Numbered from the stretch's first letter, positions 1 through 12,134 are shown. The stretch: DNA of 64,000 bases from Icerya purchasi (GCA_039619475.1 CM077115.1:443456792-443520791), one strand, 5' to 3'. Program-made: numbers and translations. The notes: generated from the sequence alone by a model not told the origin.

Positions 1-859
1 TAAAAATAAAACTTGGACTTTCGTATTGAACAGTTAAAACCAAAAAAAAAAAACCAAAAAAAAAAAAAAAAAAAAACGGTCAAAAAATTGTTAGTCTTGA
101 CTTAAACTTGTTATCCACTCAGGCCTTGGATAGAACTGTATTTAGCCGGGGTTTCTTTTTTTAATATTGCGAATAATTTTTAAAAAGTCTGATACAGAAT
201 GTAATTTACTATATTTCACATCTCATTTGAGAGGTTACTTAATTTTACTAACACTCTCTCTTATGTATGTGTTTACTTTCCTCCCATTTAATCATCTTCA
301 TTCTTTTTTTCTTTTTTTTCTTCGCAATAATGAATTGTTAATGAAATTAATTTTTCGCCTAAATTTTTGACCACTTTTTATATAAATTTTGGCTTGGCGA
401 ATTTTTGTTTGCAACCAAAAATAACCGTTGCGCTAGCCGAAAAATTATACATTTTCTTCATTTCATTACAAAAATTTTAATGGTGGAATGTTTTTGGCAA
501 TCAAATAATTGAAAATACATTTTTATGTCCGTGATTCGATGTTTCTTCTTTTAAAAAAATATATAAATTTCACAAAAAGAAATTTGTATCAAAAATTATA
601 CCCATTTTTGTATTTCATTTCCTTTTCTTTACGGCGAAAAAATTTAACCGAAATCTCCGAATCATTATTCATTTTCAAATCGATAGAATTTTCCCATAAT
701 CAGATCTCGGCAAACCCCAAATAATGGGGTTTTAAGTTCGCCACGATTTTTGCAATACACACCAAGTAAAATCAATGACGTGTGTGCTTTCAGCGCCTTC
801 TTTTCGCTTGAAGTAATCACGAGTGAGATTCGTTATTTTTTCGGATACGGATCCGGAAC

Positions 860-1790
860 TGAGTGCAATAATCACATCCCGGATACGTATCCATCCGAGA
901 AGCATCTAAAATATAACCTTAGGAGGAGCCGTTTCGTTGCCAAAGTATCCCTCTGGGTTTTTCTTGAATGCGAACGAGCAGCATAGTATTTCGTTTGTTT
1001 GCAAATTATCCGTAAATTTTGTGTGGTTTTTACTCCCGTAAAAAGGCGGTAATCCCAAATTTTCATCGCAAAAGTAATTATTTAGTATTTTAATTACTTA
1101 ATCGGAATTGAAATCATTTCACACAGTAATTAAATTTAAATACATCGATATAAAACAATTATTTAATTTTTTTATTAAATAATTGTTTTATATCGGTGCA
1201 TTTAAATTTAATTACAGTACAATAAACATAAACAATAAGTGTAATAAACAGATATACTCATTTCATACGATTTTTTTATTTTTTACTTTAGTTCGGTTAA
1301 ATTCAAATTACGATTGCAGCAAGTAAATTTATGTAGAAAAATGTCTAACTTTACGAACTAAAATTAAATATACCTTTAAATTTAACAAATACGAGAAGAT
1401 AAGACCGGAAAAAAATTTAATAAGAATTCGTATTTTTAATTAAATATTCTAATGAGTATTAGAAGAGAATATCTAACAGAAAAATAATAATTTATTATAC
1501 TTTAGAAACTTATATACCGCAAACAGTGTTATACAAAAATAAAAACATTTATTTTGCTTTTCAAATTATCTTTATTATAATTTTTAACTAATAAATTAAC
1601 GTTTTAATTATGCTTATATGGTTTAAAAAAAAAAACAATAATAATTATTTTAAATATATACGCAATCATAAATCTGTAACAATAACATTTTATTTTACAA
1701 AAACCCATAGGGATACTTTGGGAACGAAATGACTCCTCGAAAGGTTACCACCATTTTTGATTATTGTTATCCATCGGACCCATACGAATC
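860..1790. repeat. Inverted repeat pair (about 890-965 and 1700-1790) enclosing a hairpin
   Basis: The sequence around 890-965, read on the minus strand, closely resembles 1700-1750 on the plus strand. Both read 'aaaaaccca.agggatactttgg.aacgaaa' followed by 'g.ctcct' and 'aggtta'. The likeness weakens outward to shared 'cggat.cgtat' motifs near 890 and 1785. The arms are about 70 to 90 bases with scattered differences. A 42-bp-arm hairpin lies between them. The whole could be a foldback transposon or two opposed copies of one repeat. Confidence 0.55.
1126..1215. repeat. Near-perfect 42-bp-arm hairpin
   Basis: Left arm 1126-1167 and right arm 1174-1215 are reverse complements with two mismatches (around 1142 and 1145), separated by a 6-base T loop. 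The arms are AT-rich with the core 'atataaaacaattattta'. No gene frame crosses it. It could be the inverted-repeat core of a foldback element or MITE. Transcription would give a strong hairpin, but nothing here shows that it is transcribed. Confidence 0.85.
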
Positions 1791-4051
1791 CGGTGTTTAT
1801 GTACGCACTTGAAACATTGACATTCGTTTGCATTGGCTATCGATGCAGCGTACTCTTACCAGTGTTCGATTAGATTACGTCACGATTTAAACAAGACCGA
1901 GGGGAGTTGCATAGATTGCTGATGTTGTGGTAAATTACTTGTTGACGCTTGTGTTTGTTCTTAGTCAATGTGTTCGGTTCTGTTTGCGTTAAATCAATTA
2001 CTAAAATATTCTTTTTATCGCTATTGCTTCATAAGAAGGTGCATTTTTTTTTTTTTTTCGCTTTCTAATTTATTTTTAATAATATCAACTTAAGCTCCTA
2101 TGCTAAAGAAAAATGAATGAAAATAAATAGAATGCAACTAAACTACAATTCATATATATTTTATTAAAAAATGGAAAATTTAATCTTTTGTTAACTTTTT
2201 ACGATCGATTAAACTAAGTCGACCTATATTATGAAACAACCATATCTAATAAATACAATGAGCACACTATTATTGCACTAACGATTAATTTACTCGATAC
2301 GAAAAATATTGGCCAATTGTCAGATTTGCTATTAGAAAAAAATATTTAGACAAAAAATAGGAAAAATGACGTAGTAGAATTTAATGCTTTGTTTAAGGGA
2401 AATATGTTAGTTTCTACAGTGGAATGAACCGGGATTTGTCGGAATTTCGGATACCTATCCGGAACTACAGTTAAATGTTACATCATCAAAACTCCTCGGC
2501 CATGGGGTACAGATCCACGGATACATATTCTTCCAGACCTAGTCGTCACTAGTTTGAAGACATCTTTTTTCGTCTTCAGTAGCTGTTGACCAGAAAGAAG
2601 TGGCAATTAAACTCATTGTATTCTCCGGGATCTCTTTGTAGTCTTTTTGACGTCGATGTAAGCGTTTCATCCACTCTATGGAACCGTCAAAATGTTATTA
2701 TTTTTTTAATTAAAATTGAAAATCGCCATGCTATTGTAACGAATTTGCGATCGGATAGATTGCAACATGCACTTTATCACGTGTGTTGCTATGATAAAAC
2801 CGTATTTCGTAGAATCAAAATCAATCTTTTATATAAAAGGCATTCGCGAAATTCCAACGTCTGCTTCAAAAACATTCGATGTGAAACAAAAGTTAAAATA
2901 TTTTTCCTAAATCCAGTTTTTTTTCCAATTTTTAAGCGCCAAATTTATTGCCTAAATGGTCATTAATAAAACGCATTAATACATCCGTTTAAAGGAACCA
3001 AAAAGCTCCTTTTCATACTTTTATCTTATTGATTTTATGATAAAATTTTTCACGCCGAATAATATTCAAAATAAAAATCATCAATTATCGAGTATGTTTT
3101 CCTTATTTGTATAATCACGCGTATCATCATGTAATAAAAAAATGCCACTCATTAAAAACTCACAATGACTTTCAATATAAACGAAACACGGATTATATTT
3201 GTGAAACGGAAATGATTTTAAAATCATCATCACCGCACCTCTCAATAAATTTTCGCTAAGACACAAAAATTATCCTTCTTCGGTAATGCGAATTTCACTT
3301 TTTCATGAAAAATTAAGTACTACTTTTTTAAATTAAAATTGTAATAACAATTAAAAATAATCAATAAAACTATATATGACTTTGAACTGATATTACGAAA
3401 GCATTACAATTTCTCGACGTTTTTTTTGGGGGGGGGTTTTTTTTAGATACACACGTATTTATTTAAAGTCGCTCGCCAGCTCGCCAGCCGGGGCCATTTG
3501 CGACGCTAAGAAGTTCATATCGTATAAGTTAATTGGATTATAAAAGAGGTAGGAAAAGGGAAAAAAATATTATACAATACTACTATATAGATGTGTTTGA
3601 AATAAGCTTCAAAAATTTAAAGATGTTGTGTTACAACACGCCGTTGCTCCACAGTTCGCCAGAATTGCGGTCAAACCTTGCACCCTCCTCAAAACACGCG
3701 GATTTCTCTTTAACTGCGCTAATTGAGATATAAGACACGGGCTGATGGCAGAAATAAATATTTTTCGATTTTAAGAGTTCCGGTTTGAAATGATTTTAAT
3801 ACAAAACCAACATAAGCGTTTCTTTATTCCTTTTATCATTCGCAGATTATTACCGAAAATAAGATGCAATTTAAGAACTAATGTCCTACAAATCCATATA
3901 TTTTTTTTTAGTGTAAAACTAATATAATAGCAAACTGACATTAATTAAAACACAACGACAAATAAATTCAATATCGCATATTGATACAAAATCAGATGAA
4001 CCATCGGGGGAGAAAAAAAAACAAAGTAGTAATTTGAATGATCGGTGTGCC

Positions 4052-4175
4052 TGACGTCAAGCATTCGTTGTATTACCGTTCTCTAGTATTGTTATTTTTG
4101 ACCTTTCACTGATCGTGGCATATATAGTCTCGTTCGGTAGTCAAGTCGTGAAAATCGATTCGAGACAAAATAATC
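4052..4175 (+). promoter_or_regulatory. Possible RNA polymerase II promoter-like segment
   Basis: A palindromic CRE-like site (tgacgtca, about 4053) is followed about 70 bases later by a TATA-like 'catatatagtc' (about 4119-4129), then by an initiator-like 'agtcaagtcg' (about 4139). The TATA-to-initiator spacing is a little short for a classical core promoter, and no coding frame follows. It may belong to an LTR or DNA transposon remnant, or be chance. Confidence 0.2.
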
Positions 4176-5538
4176 GTGCAAATGTGAAGGCCCGATTAAT
4201 AGTCAGTTAAAATTTATCAGTAAAGATTTCGGCTCCAGACTAAAGGATCCCGCCATTCGAACCCCGGGTCTCAGTCCCGATCACCGAAAAATCGCCGAAC
4301 AACCGCCAAAACTAACATATCACGAATCACTGCGCCGATAATCACTCGTACAATTTTATATTAAATTTAAATAATCTTTTTATACTTATATCGTCGTTCG
4401 TTCGTACGTATTTAATACTGTGGAAAGATCGGTGAGGTATATTTCTTAATACATCACATAAAAAAATTTTAATATTATTTTTCCAATAATAATAAATAAT
4501 TAACTTTTCATCCACGATGTTAAAGAGGCTGTGCGGTGGCATCCCTGCTGGGTAACTAAAATCATACATAGCGTTGTGGCGCCTATGTTACCACAACATG
4601 TTGCTTGACACACATAATAATACGTCATTCTTAGCCCTACACAGACTACTTTTTCTGTCACAAAAATTTGTGTCTTAAAATGTGACATACTGTATTTATA
4701 AGAAGACAAAGTACCGACAAAATGAATTGCTGTACTCGCATTGTCAATTTTCCACGTTATATACGAAAAATAGAAGTATTCATAAAGCTGGGCGGTTCGG
4801 GGGGTCCTCAAGCAGGGTCAAGGGGGCGGAACTTCTTGCGAGGCACAAAGGGCCAAGTTCGTACATACATACATGATCCAGAAGGACATGGGGGGTTGTA
4901 AGGGCATTTGAGGTGGGGATTATATAATTACGTAAAATCTTCTACGGTAGGTAGTAGATATTTAAGAAATACCCCTTATGTCATAACGAAAATCAAATAA
5001 AGACCGGCTTTTTAGAAATTGAAAAATGTGTTGTAAAAATACAAAATTATTACAATTTTTAATTTAACTTTTGTCTTATTTATAGAGGTGAAAAATAAAA
5101 CGAAATTATAACATTCTACCTAAAAAATGGTAGTTTAGAAATAGTAAGAAAGATAGCATTTTCATTAGACACTTTACGTCTTTTTTATTTTTCTTAGTAA
5201 TCCGATCCGACTTGTCTTTGTTCGTGAGCAAATTTAAATACATATGAATTTCTCATTTAACTACTATTTTTAATTAAAATTACAAAATAAAAATTAAAAA
5301 CAAATAAAAACGACAAAAGATCGATGATAATTACATTTAAAATAGAATAAAAAGAGAACAACATTAATAGTTTTACTAGAAAATACATAGTATTAAGTAT
5401 TAATTATTAAAATCCGTACGGAAAATTCATACAAATCTTTTATAGCATAAATTAAGTTTCTCTGTTATAATCAATTTTTTCATAGAGGCTTTGGTTCTTT
5501 GGGGGGGGGGGTCTCCAATCCCCCTCGTGGATCCGACA

Positions 5539-5541
<3 letters not shown>

Positions 5542-5588
<47 letters not shown>
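5542..5588. repeat. (TA)n microsatellite beside a G-run
   Basis: An uninterrupted TA dinucleotide tract. Just to its left, a run of G residues (about 5501-5511) lies next to 'gtggatccgacactg', a sequence style often seen at hAT-type transposon ends. I could not find a partner end, so only the microsatellite is called. Confidence 0.9.
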
Positions 5589-5592
<4 letters not shown>

Positions 5593-6153
5593 TGTCTCCC
5601 TGGATCCCCAGATGATGATTCTTCTATAATACTTAAGAATAAATTTCAACTGACTACGTCATTCTCTGCAAAACAAAATAATTCACAGTTCATACAGCAA
5701 TTTAAAACATACATTTCATAGTGAGTTTTTCGGAGTTTTTTTGTTTTTTTTGATATTTATATATACACATGTATATATCCTTGACACAAGAATAACAACA
5801 AAACTAAAAAACACGCGTTATAATCGAGAGATCGCAATGTTACAATTTAAAAAAATAATAAATTATTCATAAATAGTACAGTATAAATAACTATAGAAAG
5901 AAATTCTGTGGAGTAGAGTTGTAGCGAATGTTCACAGCTGCAACAGCAATAGTAGTTTTGGTCTCTAGATTTGATTGCGGAGTCCATTAAAAATGTTAAC
6001 TTTTCTTTCAATTTTACTTACAACTTCTCTTAAATTATATATATCCAGCAGCTGATCAAGAACAGGCAAATTGACAAAACTGTTTTTTATTTAAGGTTAA
6101 AAATAAAAACACCGGCCGAGAAAAATATTATTAATTAGTGAAAGCCCATTTAC

Positions 6154-6327
6154 CTTTAACTTCGGATAAAAATGTGGAAAATTGGTAGGTTTCACGTCTA
6201 GCAATTCGCACAAATACCGATAGTTTCCTAAGATGGTTTTTAAAGTGGTTGCACGGCAGAACGTATCGAATACATCGGAAGCCAACGCCAGTTCAGGCGA
6301 TAACTGCTGCTTTCGATGGTGCGTCAT
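6154..6327 (-). CDS. MICAL (flavin monooxygenase), first coding exon, residues 1-58
   Basis: First coding exon of a MICAL protein, the multidomain flavoenzyme that oxidises actin methionines to disassemble filaments downstream of semaphorin-plexin signalling. The ATG at 6327 has a favourable 'aaaaca' context and an in-frame TGA 15 bases upstream, which fixes the start. After a variable N-terminus, residues about 20-58 show the family pattern F..FC.ATT.K.IL..Y..LCELLDV.P....FYPKLK, which I recall from fly and vertebrate MICALs just ahead of the Trp-Lys-Ala helix and the FAD site. The exon ends after Lys58 in phase 0 at a GTAAAT donor (6153). Its 5' side is an acceptor, 'tttatttttcag', at about 6392, giving an exon of 6154-6391 with 64 bases of 5' UTR. 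The FAD, CH, LIM and bMERB domains must lie beyond the left edge. The match is from memory of the family, not a database search. Confidence 0.78.
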
Positions 6328-6391
6328 TGTTTTTAAGCTTCAACTGAAGTCACTCAAACCATATTGTAATACCCGCCGTGATAGCAATCAG
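6328..6391 (-). other. 5' UTR part of the Mical exon, with splice acceptor at its edge
   Basis: Sixty-four bases between a pyrimidine-rich acceptor (cag at 6392-6394, minus strand) and the start codon. The presence of an acceptor implies at least one further upstream non-coding exon at higher coordinates, so the promoter lies somewhere above 6.4 kb. I could not identify it. Confidence 0.6.
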
Positions 6392-6952
6392 CTGAAAAAT
6401 AAAGTTACACGAAAATTATTCATATGCTTCATTAAAATGTTGTAGAGATTTCTTTATTATTCAAACTTTTTTTTTCTTCATATTTTTCCGCGGCTTCGCG
6501 TAATATTTGCCTAATCCTCAATCGGGCAATCAAATAAATATTTCCGGTCAGCAAGACGGTGTAAAAAAATAAAATAAAATAAAATAATAATTAATGGAGT
6601 AAATAAATGTGTAAAACAACAAATTATTAGCGGTTAGTTCGTTAATGCAGCAAAGTATACAATTAATTTAGTAACTCAACCTGCGATATACGTGCATCCA
6701 TAGTTGACATACTGATTCAATACTAATGGTTTATTTTCAGTGAAAGCCTATTAACCAAACCGAAAGAAGCGTCGTAACACACATGTTTCTATTTATCAAT
6801 GTCACCACACTGACACAAAAGAAGGAAAAATGTTTAGAGTGTAAGTTAACTCGTTAAAAGTGGCTTTTTACCATTTAATATACTGCAAATATAATTAAAC
6901 CAGTTACAATTACTGAAGTATGGTACGATCACGATGTTTTATAGACGTGGTC
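6392..6952. other. No recognisable gene; probable Mical 5' intron
   Basis: AT-rich sequence with an 'aaaataaaataaaataa' run near 6567 and no credible coding frame. From the acceptor at its left edge it should be intronic in the Mical transcript. Confidence 0.4.
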
Positions 6953-7230
6953 TTTTTTTTATTTATATCCTTCCTTCGGGCACGTCAGCTAAGGACCTAC
7001 ACCCAGAAACGGCAAGAAAGAAGAGTCGTCAGTTAAATTTTAATTCGGTCAGACACGGACAATATAAAGAAACTAATGGAGATGAAATAATGGATGGCGA
7101 GGGAAAGGACAAAATATAAGATGCAAAATAAGGAGTAGATTGGCTTTCAGTAGACAAGAATATAGAATAGAAGAGGTCGCTGAACGTTTCGAAAAACACA
7201 CCACACAATAACCCATAATACTAAAGGGGG
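6953..7230 (-). mobile_element. 3' end of an I-like LINE copy (decayed)
   Basis: A short T-run (poly-A on the minus strand) is followed by 'aaggacctacacccagaaac'. This is the same 3' UTR signature as in the copies ending at about 40.8, 48.4 and 59.3 kb. Further in, 'aataaggagtaga' and 'cgctgaacgtttcgaaaaac' line up with the copies at 48.6 and 59.4 kb. Only the 3' UTR and a frame-broken C-terminal scrap remain. It is nearest in wording to the 48.4 kb copy. Confidence 0.55.
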
Positions 7231-9945
7231 ATAGAAAAATACTCGAGAACGCCCGTATTGGTCTGAAAAGTGCAAATTACGAAATTTTAATATCTCGAAA
7301 AGATCATCTTCATTCCTTTTTAATGAAAGCACCTATCAGCAGCAAAATTCTTTCACAACTGTATTTTTTTCTACTTCAAATGTTGTTGTTTCCAAAAACC
7401 CTTTTAAAACACCCACATAGCTAACAAAGCGCTTTTTTTTTTTTTTTTTTTGATTTCGTGGCCAAAAGCCAATCCTTTTATTTATATTAACTACCCTTTT
7501 ATCTTGTATTCGAAATTGAAAAAAAAATTTAACTTTACCAGATAATCAAAAAATATTTTCCGATAAAATTAAATTAGTTTTTTTTTTTTTTCGAATTCAA
7601 TCATCAGGAAAAGTCACACGAACAATCAAATATCTAATACAAACATCAGTAAGTATGTATACAACCGTTACAATTTGAAACAAGTTCAGTCAAGCATGGT
7701 GTTTTATGCGCTGAGGATTCCGCGTGTTAACTCTTATATAATTTACATATACATAATATACTAAATTGAAAACAAAGAAATTTGATTTTCCGCGCTGCAA
7801 AGAAGGAGAGACACGTCATTTTTCGCGACTTTTTGAACCCATCTTCGAAAGTTTCGTTGAGAAAATGAAATACGACTTTGTTCTTCACAAATAGCGATCT
7901 CTCCATCGATGTATCACACATGTTGGAGAGAAAAAATATTTTTTTCAAAATTTTCGAGCTTCCGCGGCGCCCCCGCCGAGGGCCTAAATATAAAATTGTA
8001 GCTCGGATGACGGAAAAAAATTAACCCCATAATATAGTTTTTACAAAACATTTTTTCTACAAAATAAAAGAATAATCTGATTTCTCTCTCTAATTTACTA
8101 TCTTAGCTGAATTTCCGTAATCTCTTGTAAGATTTTGAAGCTCGGTTCCCCATATGACGGAAGAAAACGGGATAAAATAAACGCGGTCTTCGTATTATTC
8201 GAAAAGTTATTTCTAACCCCAAGAAGCACAATTAACGACAGACGATGAAAAAAACGAAATATATTTTTCAAGCCACGTTATAACTTCGATAAGAGCAGTT
8301 TTCAAATGACAGTAAGAAGTAGAAAACAAAATGAGCTAAGATACGGTGACTTAACAATAACGAAGAGAATGATTACCAACTGATGACAACACGGGGATAA
8401 TAAAGACTAAACGTCAATAATCTGTCGTAAATTTTATTGGTAATTACCTCTTTATCGCAACAAACATATAATGACACAACACAGAGAATACGAGCTAACG
8501 TTTAAATTCCACCAACATTCATCAATCTAAGTACGACAAGTGAAAACGAATTACCACATAAATGTTTCAGTAGAAGAAGGAAATGAGATACGCATTTGGT
8601 AATAATTACAAACGGAATATTGATGCCTGTTAACACACAAACTCGCAACCACAGGCAGAGATCAGGCCTTCTATAACTAAGCTGAAGGAATATTTAAATA
8701 TTGATTGTGTATAAATATAGTCTCGCGTCACCTAATAGAACTTCTTATAAATAATTGAATATTGAATAAACATGCAATAAAAAAAAAATTAAAACTATTA
8801 GAAGTTTTTTTATTTGTAAAATCGATCGTTAAATTTATTTATAATCAAAACCTTTATTATGATCTCGTTATTATTCAGTGTACCATAGTATTCACCTTTC
8901 AAAAGCTATATTTAATATCTAAAGCTTCTGATATATCATCCTGAATAATAATAATAATAACAATAAATAATGGTGCTTGTGCGAACATTTCGTACGTTTT
9001 GTGCTTCAAAGTAAAAAAAAAATTACTATTTTGCCAATTAAAACTTTTCCTTAATCTTTTTTCTGATGTATGACTGAAATTTCCGCAATAAGATTTTTCT
9101 TTGATCTTTTCCGAAGGAGGTGCCAGTTCTTTCTGCTTCTTCAATTCTTCACCACCAGTGAAGGATTTCTTCTCTCCTCATACGCTTTTAACTTTTCTTT
9201 CAATTTTCATGGTCACTTTTATGGTCGTCTTTCCATAGACATACTGTTTACCCCCATGCATCAGCGGTTATTCATCTGAGTATTATACCAATCAAAACAG
9301 CAAAGAGCTGTGTTTGTGTGAATATTTCACTCTATTAGTCTCTTAAGATTGAAAATAAAAAATTCTTCCTCTACTCCCATTCGAACGGAAACGAATAAAA
9401 GAACAAAAGTCAACCTTAAGAATAATCTTTTCATTTTGCCATCAATTCGAAAACGGCCTATTATTATATATTATAAAATAACAATATATAGTAACGAGTA
9501 TGTAGCATATAAAATTTGCCGGCTTATTGCTCGGATAGAAATACGGCTTCGAATGCGAACGTAGCAGAAAAACACCGAAGACCAAACAAAAAAAATCAAG
9601 AAAAACGAAACTCGATTGATTGGTCGGGAATTATATTTTTTCTTAACTGGGATTAAGGAAAAAATACGGATTCGACTCCAGCGATGATATAAAAAGGAAC
9701 CGCTTAGGATAAAATCTGATAAGGGTCGAAAATATCGGTAATAAACTAACAAAAGAATAACAATAAGACGGATTTTTCCCCCTCCTACCGTGGGCGCGCC
9801 AGCGGCCTTGACCCAACAACATGAAAAATTAAGAGATATAACTAAATAGCCAGGCGGTCAGAAATGTAAAAGACAAAGGACAGCAGCAATGGAATAACTG
9901 AAGGCAATAATGGGAAGGGACGGGTATAAGTAGCGTTAAAGGGAG
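7231..9945. other. No recognisable gene
   Basis: AT-rich intergenic or intronic DNA. A short phrase recurs near 7999 ('agctcggatgacggaaaaaa') and 8143 ('agctcggttccccatatgacgg'), suggesting a weak direct duplication about 140 bases apart. A Lys/Glu-rich open frame on the minus strand near 9144-9040 has no family I recognise. Confidence 0.5.
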
Positions 9946-10720
9946 TAGTAGGAAGACCCAAAAAAAAACCAAAAGTTGGGCGTAAAGAAAGGAGCGTTCG
10001 TTAGAGAGTGCAAAACATTCGAATAGGATATGATTTGAGTGTCACAAATACAAGAAGGCTCAGAAGCGTGAAGAGAGCAGAAATGAGAAAGAGCTAAAGA
10101 AAAACGAAAGCGAGAAGAGGGGAGTAGTGAAATGATTGATTCTAAGCTTAATTAAGGAAACAACAGTGGAACGACGACAGATAGGAATAGATTGAAACCA
10201 AGGCAGAAAACTACTAGGAACCGGTTGAATAAGACAGTAGTATGAATAATGATTAGAGAATAAAGATGGATACATGTCAGACCAAAGTCGTCTGGAATGA
10301 TTAGAGCGTAATAGAGAAAGAATGTATGAGGAAGGGAGGGAGTCGAGGAATATTGCGGGCGGCTGAGCGAGCTAAAGAGTCAGCTGAGTGTCATTGGCCT
10401 CAAAATATTGGAATGACTAGGGACCCATAGAAAGTCTATGAGAATGGAGCGGCGGGACGAGAACAAAGAGGAGACAAGAGATCGAATAGAGAGAGGATGA
10501 TACCGTCAGAAGTATGAGAAGGAGGAGAGGAGATGGCTTGAAGAACGCCTTTGGATAAAGAGGACTAATTTAAAAATGTCAACAACGCTCGATGTACGAG
10601 AGATATTATTATGTACGCAGAAATTAAGGATAGGATTTAAGGTGTCGGAAAGGACATGAACCTTCATTTATAGTGTTAAATAAATGAGCAACGCGTAGCA
10701 TTAAAATCAATAGGGGAAAG
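9946..10720 (-). mobile_element. Decayed I-like LINE: RNase H and C-terminal region
   Basis: Read on the minus strand, this lines up with the I-like LINE at 39.3-40.8 kb. It holds a degenerate RNase H tail with a clear WVPSHSN motif at about 10410-10435, then a conserved stretch (SIPICRRSTVVSLIKLRINH, about 10190-10130) matching the LRRSVVVSVIRLRFNH region of that copy. The 3' side shares 'gtagtaggaagacc' with the 59.4 kb copy. Several frameshifts and stops make it non-functional. It differs enough from the 40 kb copy to be an older insertion or a sister family. Confidence 0.62.
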
Positions 10721-11475
10721 TGAACAATAAAGGTGAAATTGTCAGAATCAATAATAAAAAATAAGGAAACGATTAGGTATCCCTTAAAATAAAAGTAAAA
10801 TAATAATAATATTAAGAGTACATGGTGGCCCCACTGATGATAATTTTCAAATTCCCGGTGGATTTGCCGGCCGAAATCCTTCCAGTTTTCAAATCCTCCC
10901 GATTTCCCGATTACTAGAACTGTTCAAAAAGAAGAACGTAATTTTGCTGCTACTATTGGTAATATTTAACCGCCTCGGTATATTTTATATGAATAAAACA
11001 GAGAACTTGGTAATTTTTATTACCAAATAAAATACGATAAAACATGCATTCACTTTTTAACGTTTCAAATGATCTATTCTTATTGAAAATATCGCCGTTT
11101 TTGGCTATTTTCAATTTGTTCTTCGGTTTTACGACAAAATTCCCGACTGGGTAGCCACCCTGTATAAATGTTTTTTAACGGCAATTAGAGGCATAAAGTA
11201 AAATTCGTGTCTGCGTGTCGGTCAAAAATATTATTACTTTGTTAGATTTTTTTTTTGTTTTTTCTATTTCTTCCAGCGCGACCCTCGCTAGAATAACGAA
11301 AGTTTGTCCATAGTGTTCGATGTTTTAACGCTGGAAATAGAGTAGCTGTAACGAGAACATCTTAACTCCTTCCCCCTTAAAACTCATATAATTAAAAATT
11401 TGGAAACATCGATATTTATTAAGATTTATAAATAGAAATTAAATAAATTCCTTAATGAGAAAAAAAAATAAGTAT
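10721..11475. other. No recognisable gene
   Basis: AT-rich with short repeats ('aataataatatt' near 10803). Nothing codes convincingly on either strand. Confidence 0.5.
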
Positions 11476-11692
11476 AAATTAATTTATATTCTAATAAATT
11501 TAAATACCTCAATTTAAAGAAACGTTTTCAGGCATTAGGCTATGATCCACTAACAACACAGAGTAGTATACTCAAGAGAGCATTTATAATTTTAATTAAG
11601 TGTACTCTGCGTTTTTAGCTGATGATGGGCTATGCTCGGAAATGTTTCTTTAAATTGAGGTACTTAAATTTATTAAAACAGAAATTAATTTT
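11476..11692. repeat. Long imperfect foldback, arms about 80-95 bases
   Basis: The left arm (about 11476-11575) and right arm (about 11595-11692) are imperfect reverse complements. Shared pieces include 'cctcaatttaaagaaac' (left about 11508; right as its complement at about 11643), an outer 'aataaattta' and an inner 'cagagta'. The central loop is short and AT-rich. The size (about 217 bases) and terminal symmetry fit a foldback MITE. I could not define a target duplication. Confidence 0.7.
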
Positions 11693-12134
11693 GGCCACAA
11701 TGGCTTGATAATTAACTGAAGCCGAGACACACAACAAAAAACAACAACAACTCACTATGCTACCCGGGACGGTTTGAACCACTAGCAATTGCGAGTCTTG
11801 AAAATGTCCACAATACGGTATTTTTAGCGGACTTTAGGAAATCTGCAAAGCTTCTAATATCTAGAAGTGCGATAAAAAATCGGTTACACGAACAATGAGG
11901 TAATAAAAGGGTGCGCTAATAAAAAGTAAATGAATTTTAGAGAACTATGTAGTATAAATTTGGCAAAGGGTTCGGAAATAACCTATGACTAAAATCAACT
12001 CAATAATTAGTTTGAATATCTATAGGAAATTCCATTTGTGCCGCGATAACAAATATTTACAGTTTCGAGTGTGTAGTCATGTACGCGCGTTGCACATAAA
12101 ATTGCCATAAACATCTACCTATACGGAAAGATGA

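Larger units (their letters stand above)
1..6153 (-). other. Probable Mical intron (partial), downstream of first coding exon
   Basis: This stretch follows the splice donor of the Mical exon on the minus strand. I looked on that strand for the expected next coding segment (Trp-Lys-Ala-rich helix, then the FAD-binding GxGPCGLR motif) and did not see it, so the intron probably runs past the left edge. It is AT-rich, with scattered A and T runs, a hairpin near 1.17 kb, an inverted repeat pair (0.86 and 1.75 kb), a possible promoter-like segment near 4.1 kb and a (TA)n tract at 5.55 kb. The open frames here are short and low in complexity, and I take them as chance. Confidence 0.5.

Noticed and set aside
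2586..2966. 126-codon plus-strand open frame
   Set aside because: No recognisable domain, and it lies inside the probable Mical intron; likely chance.
1..6153. Second coding exon of Mical
   Set aside because: I looked on the minus strand for the Trp-Lys-Ala helix and the GxGPCGLR FAD motif and saw neither; it probably lies beyond the left edge.
8899..9144. Lys/Glu-rich minus-strand frame that could be a host exon
   Set aside because: No family recognised and no convincing splice sites around it.
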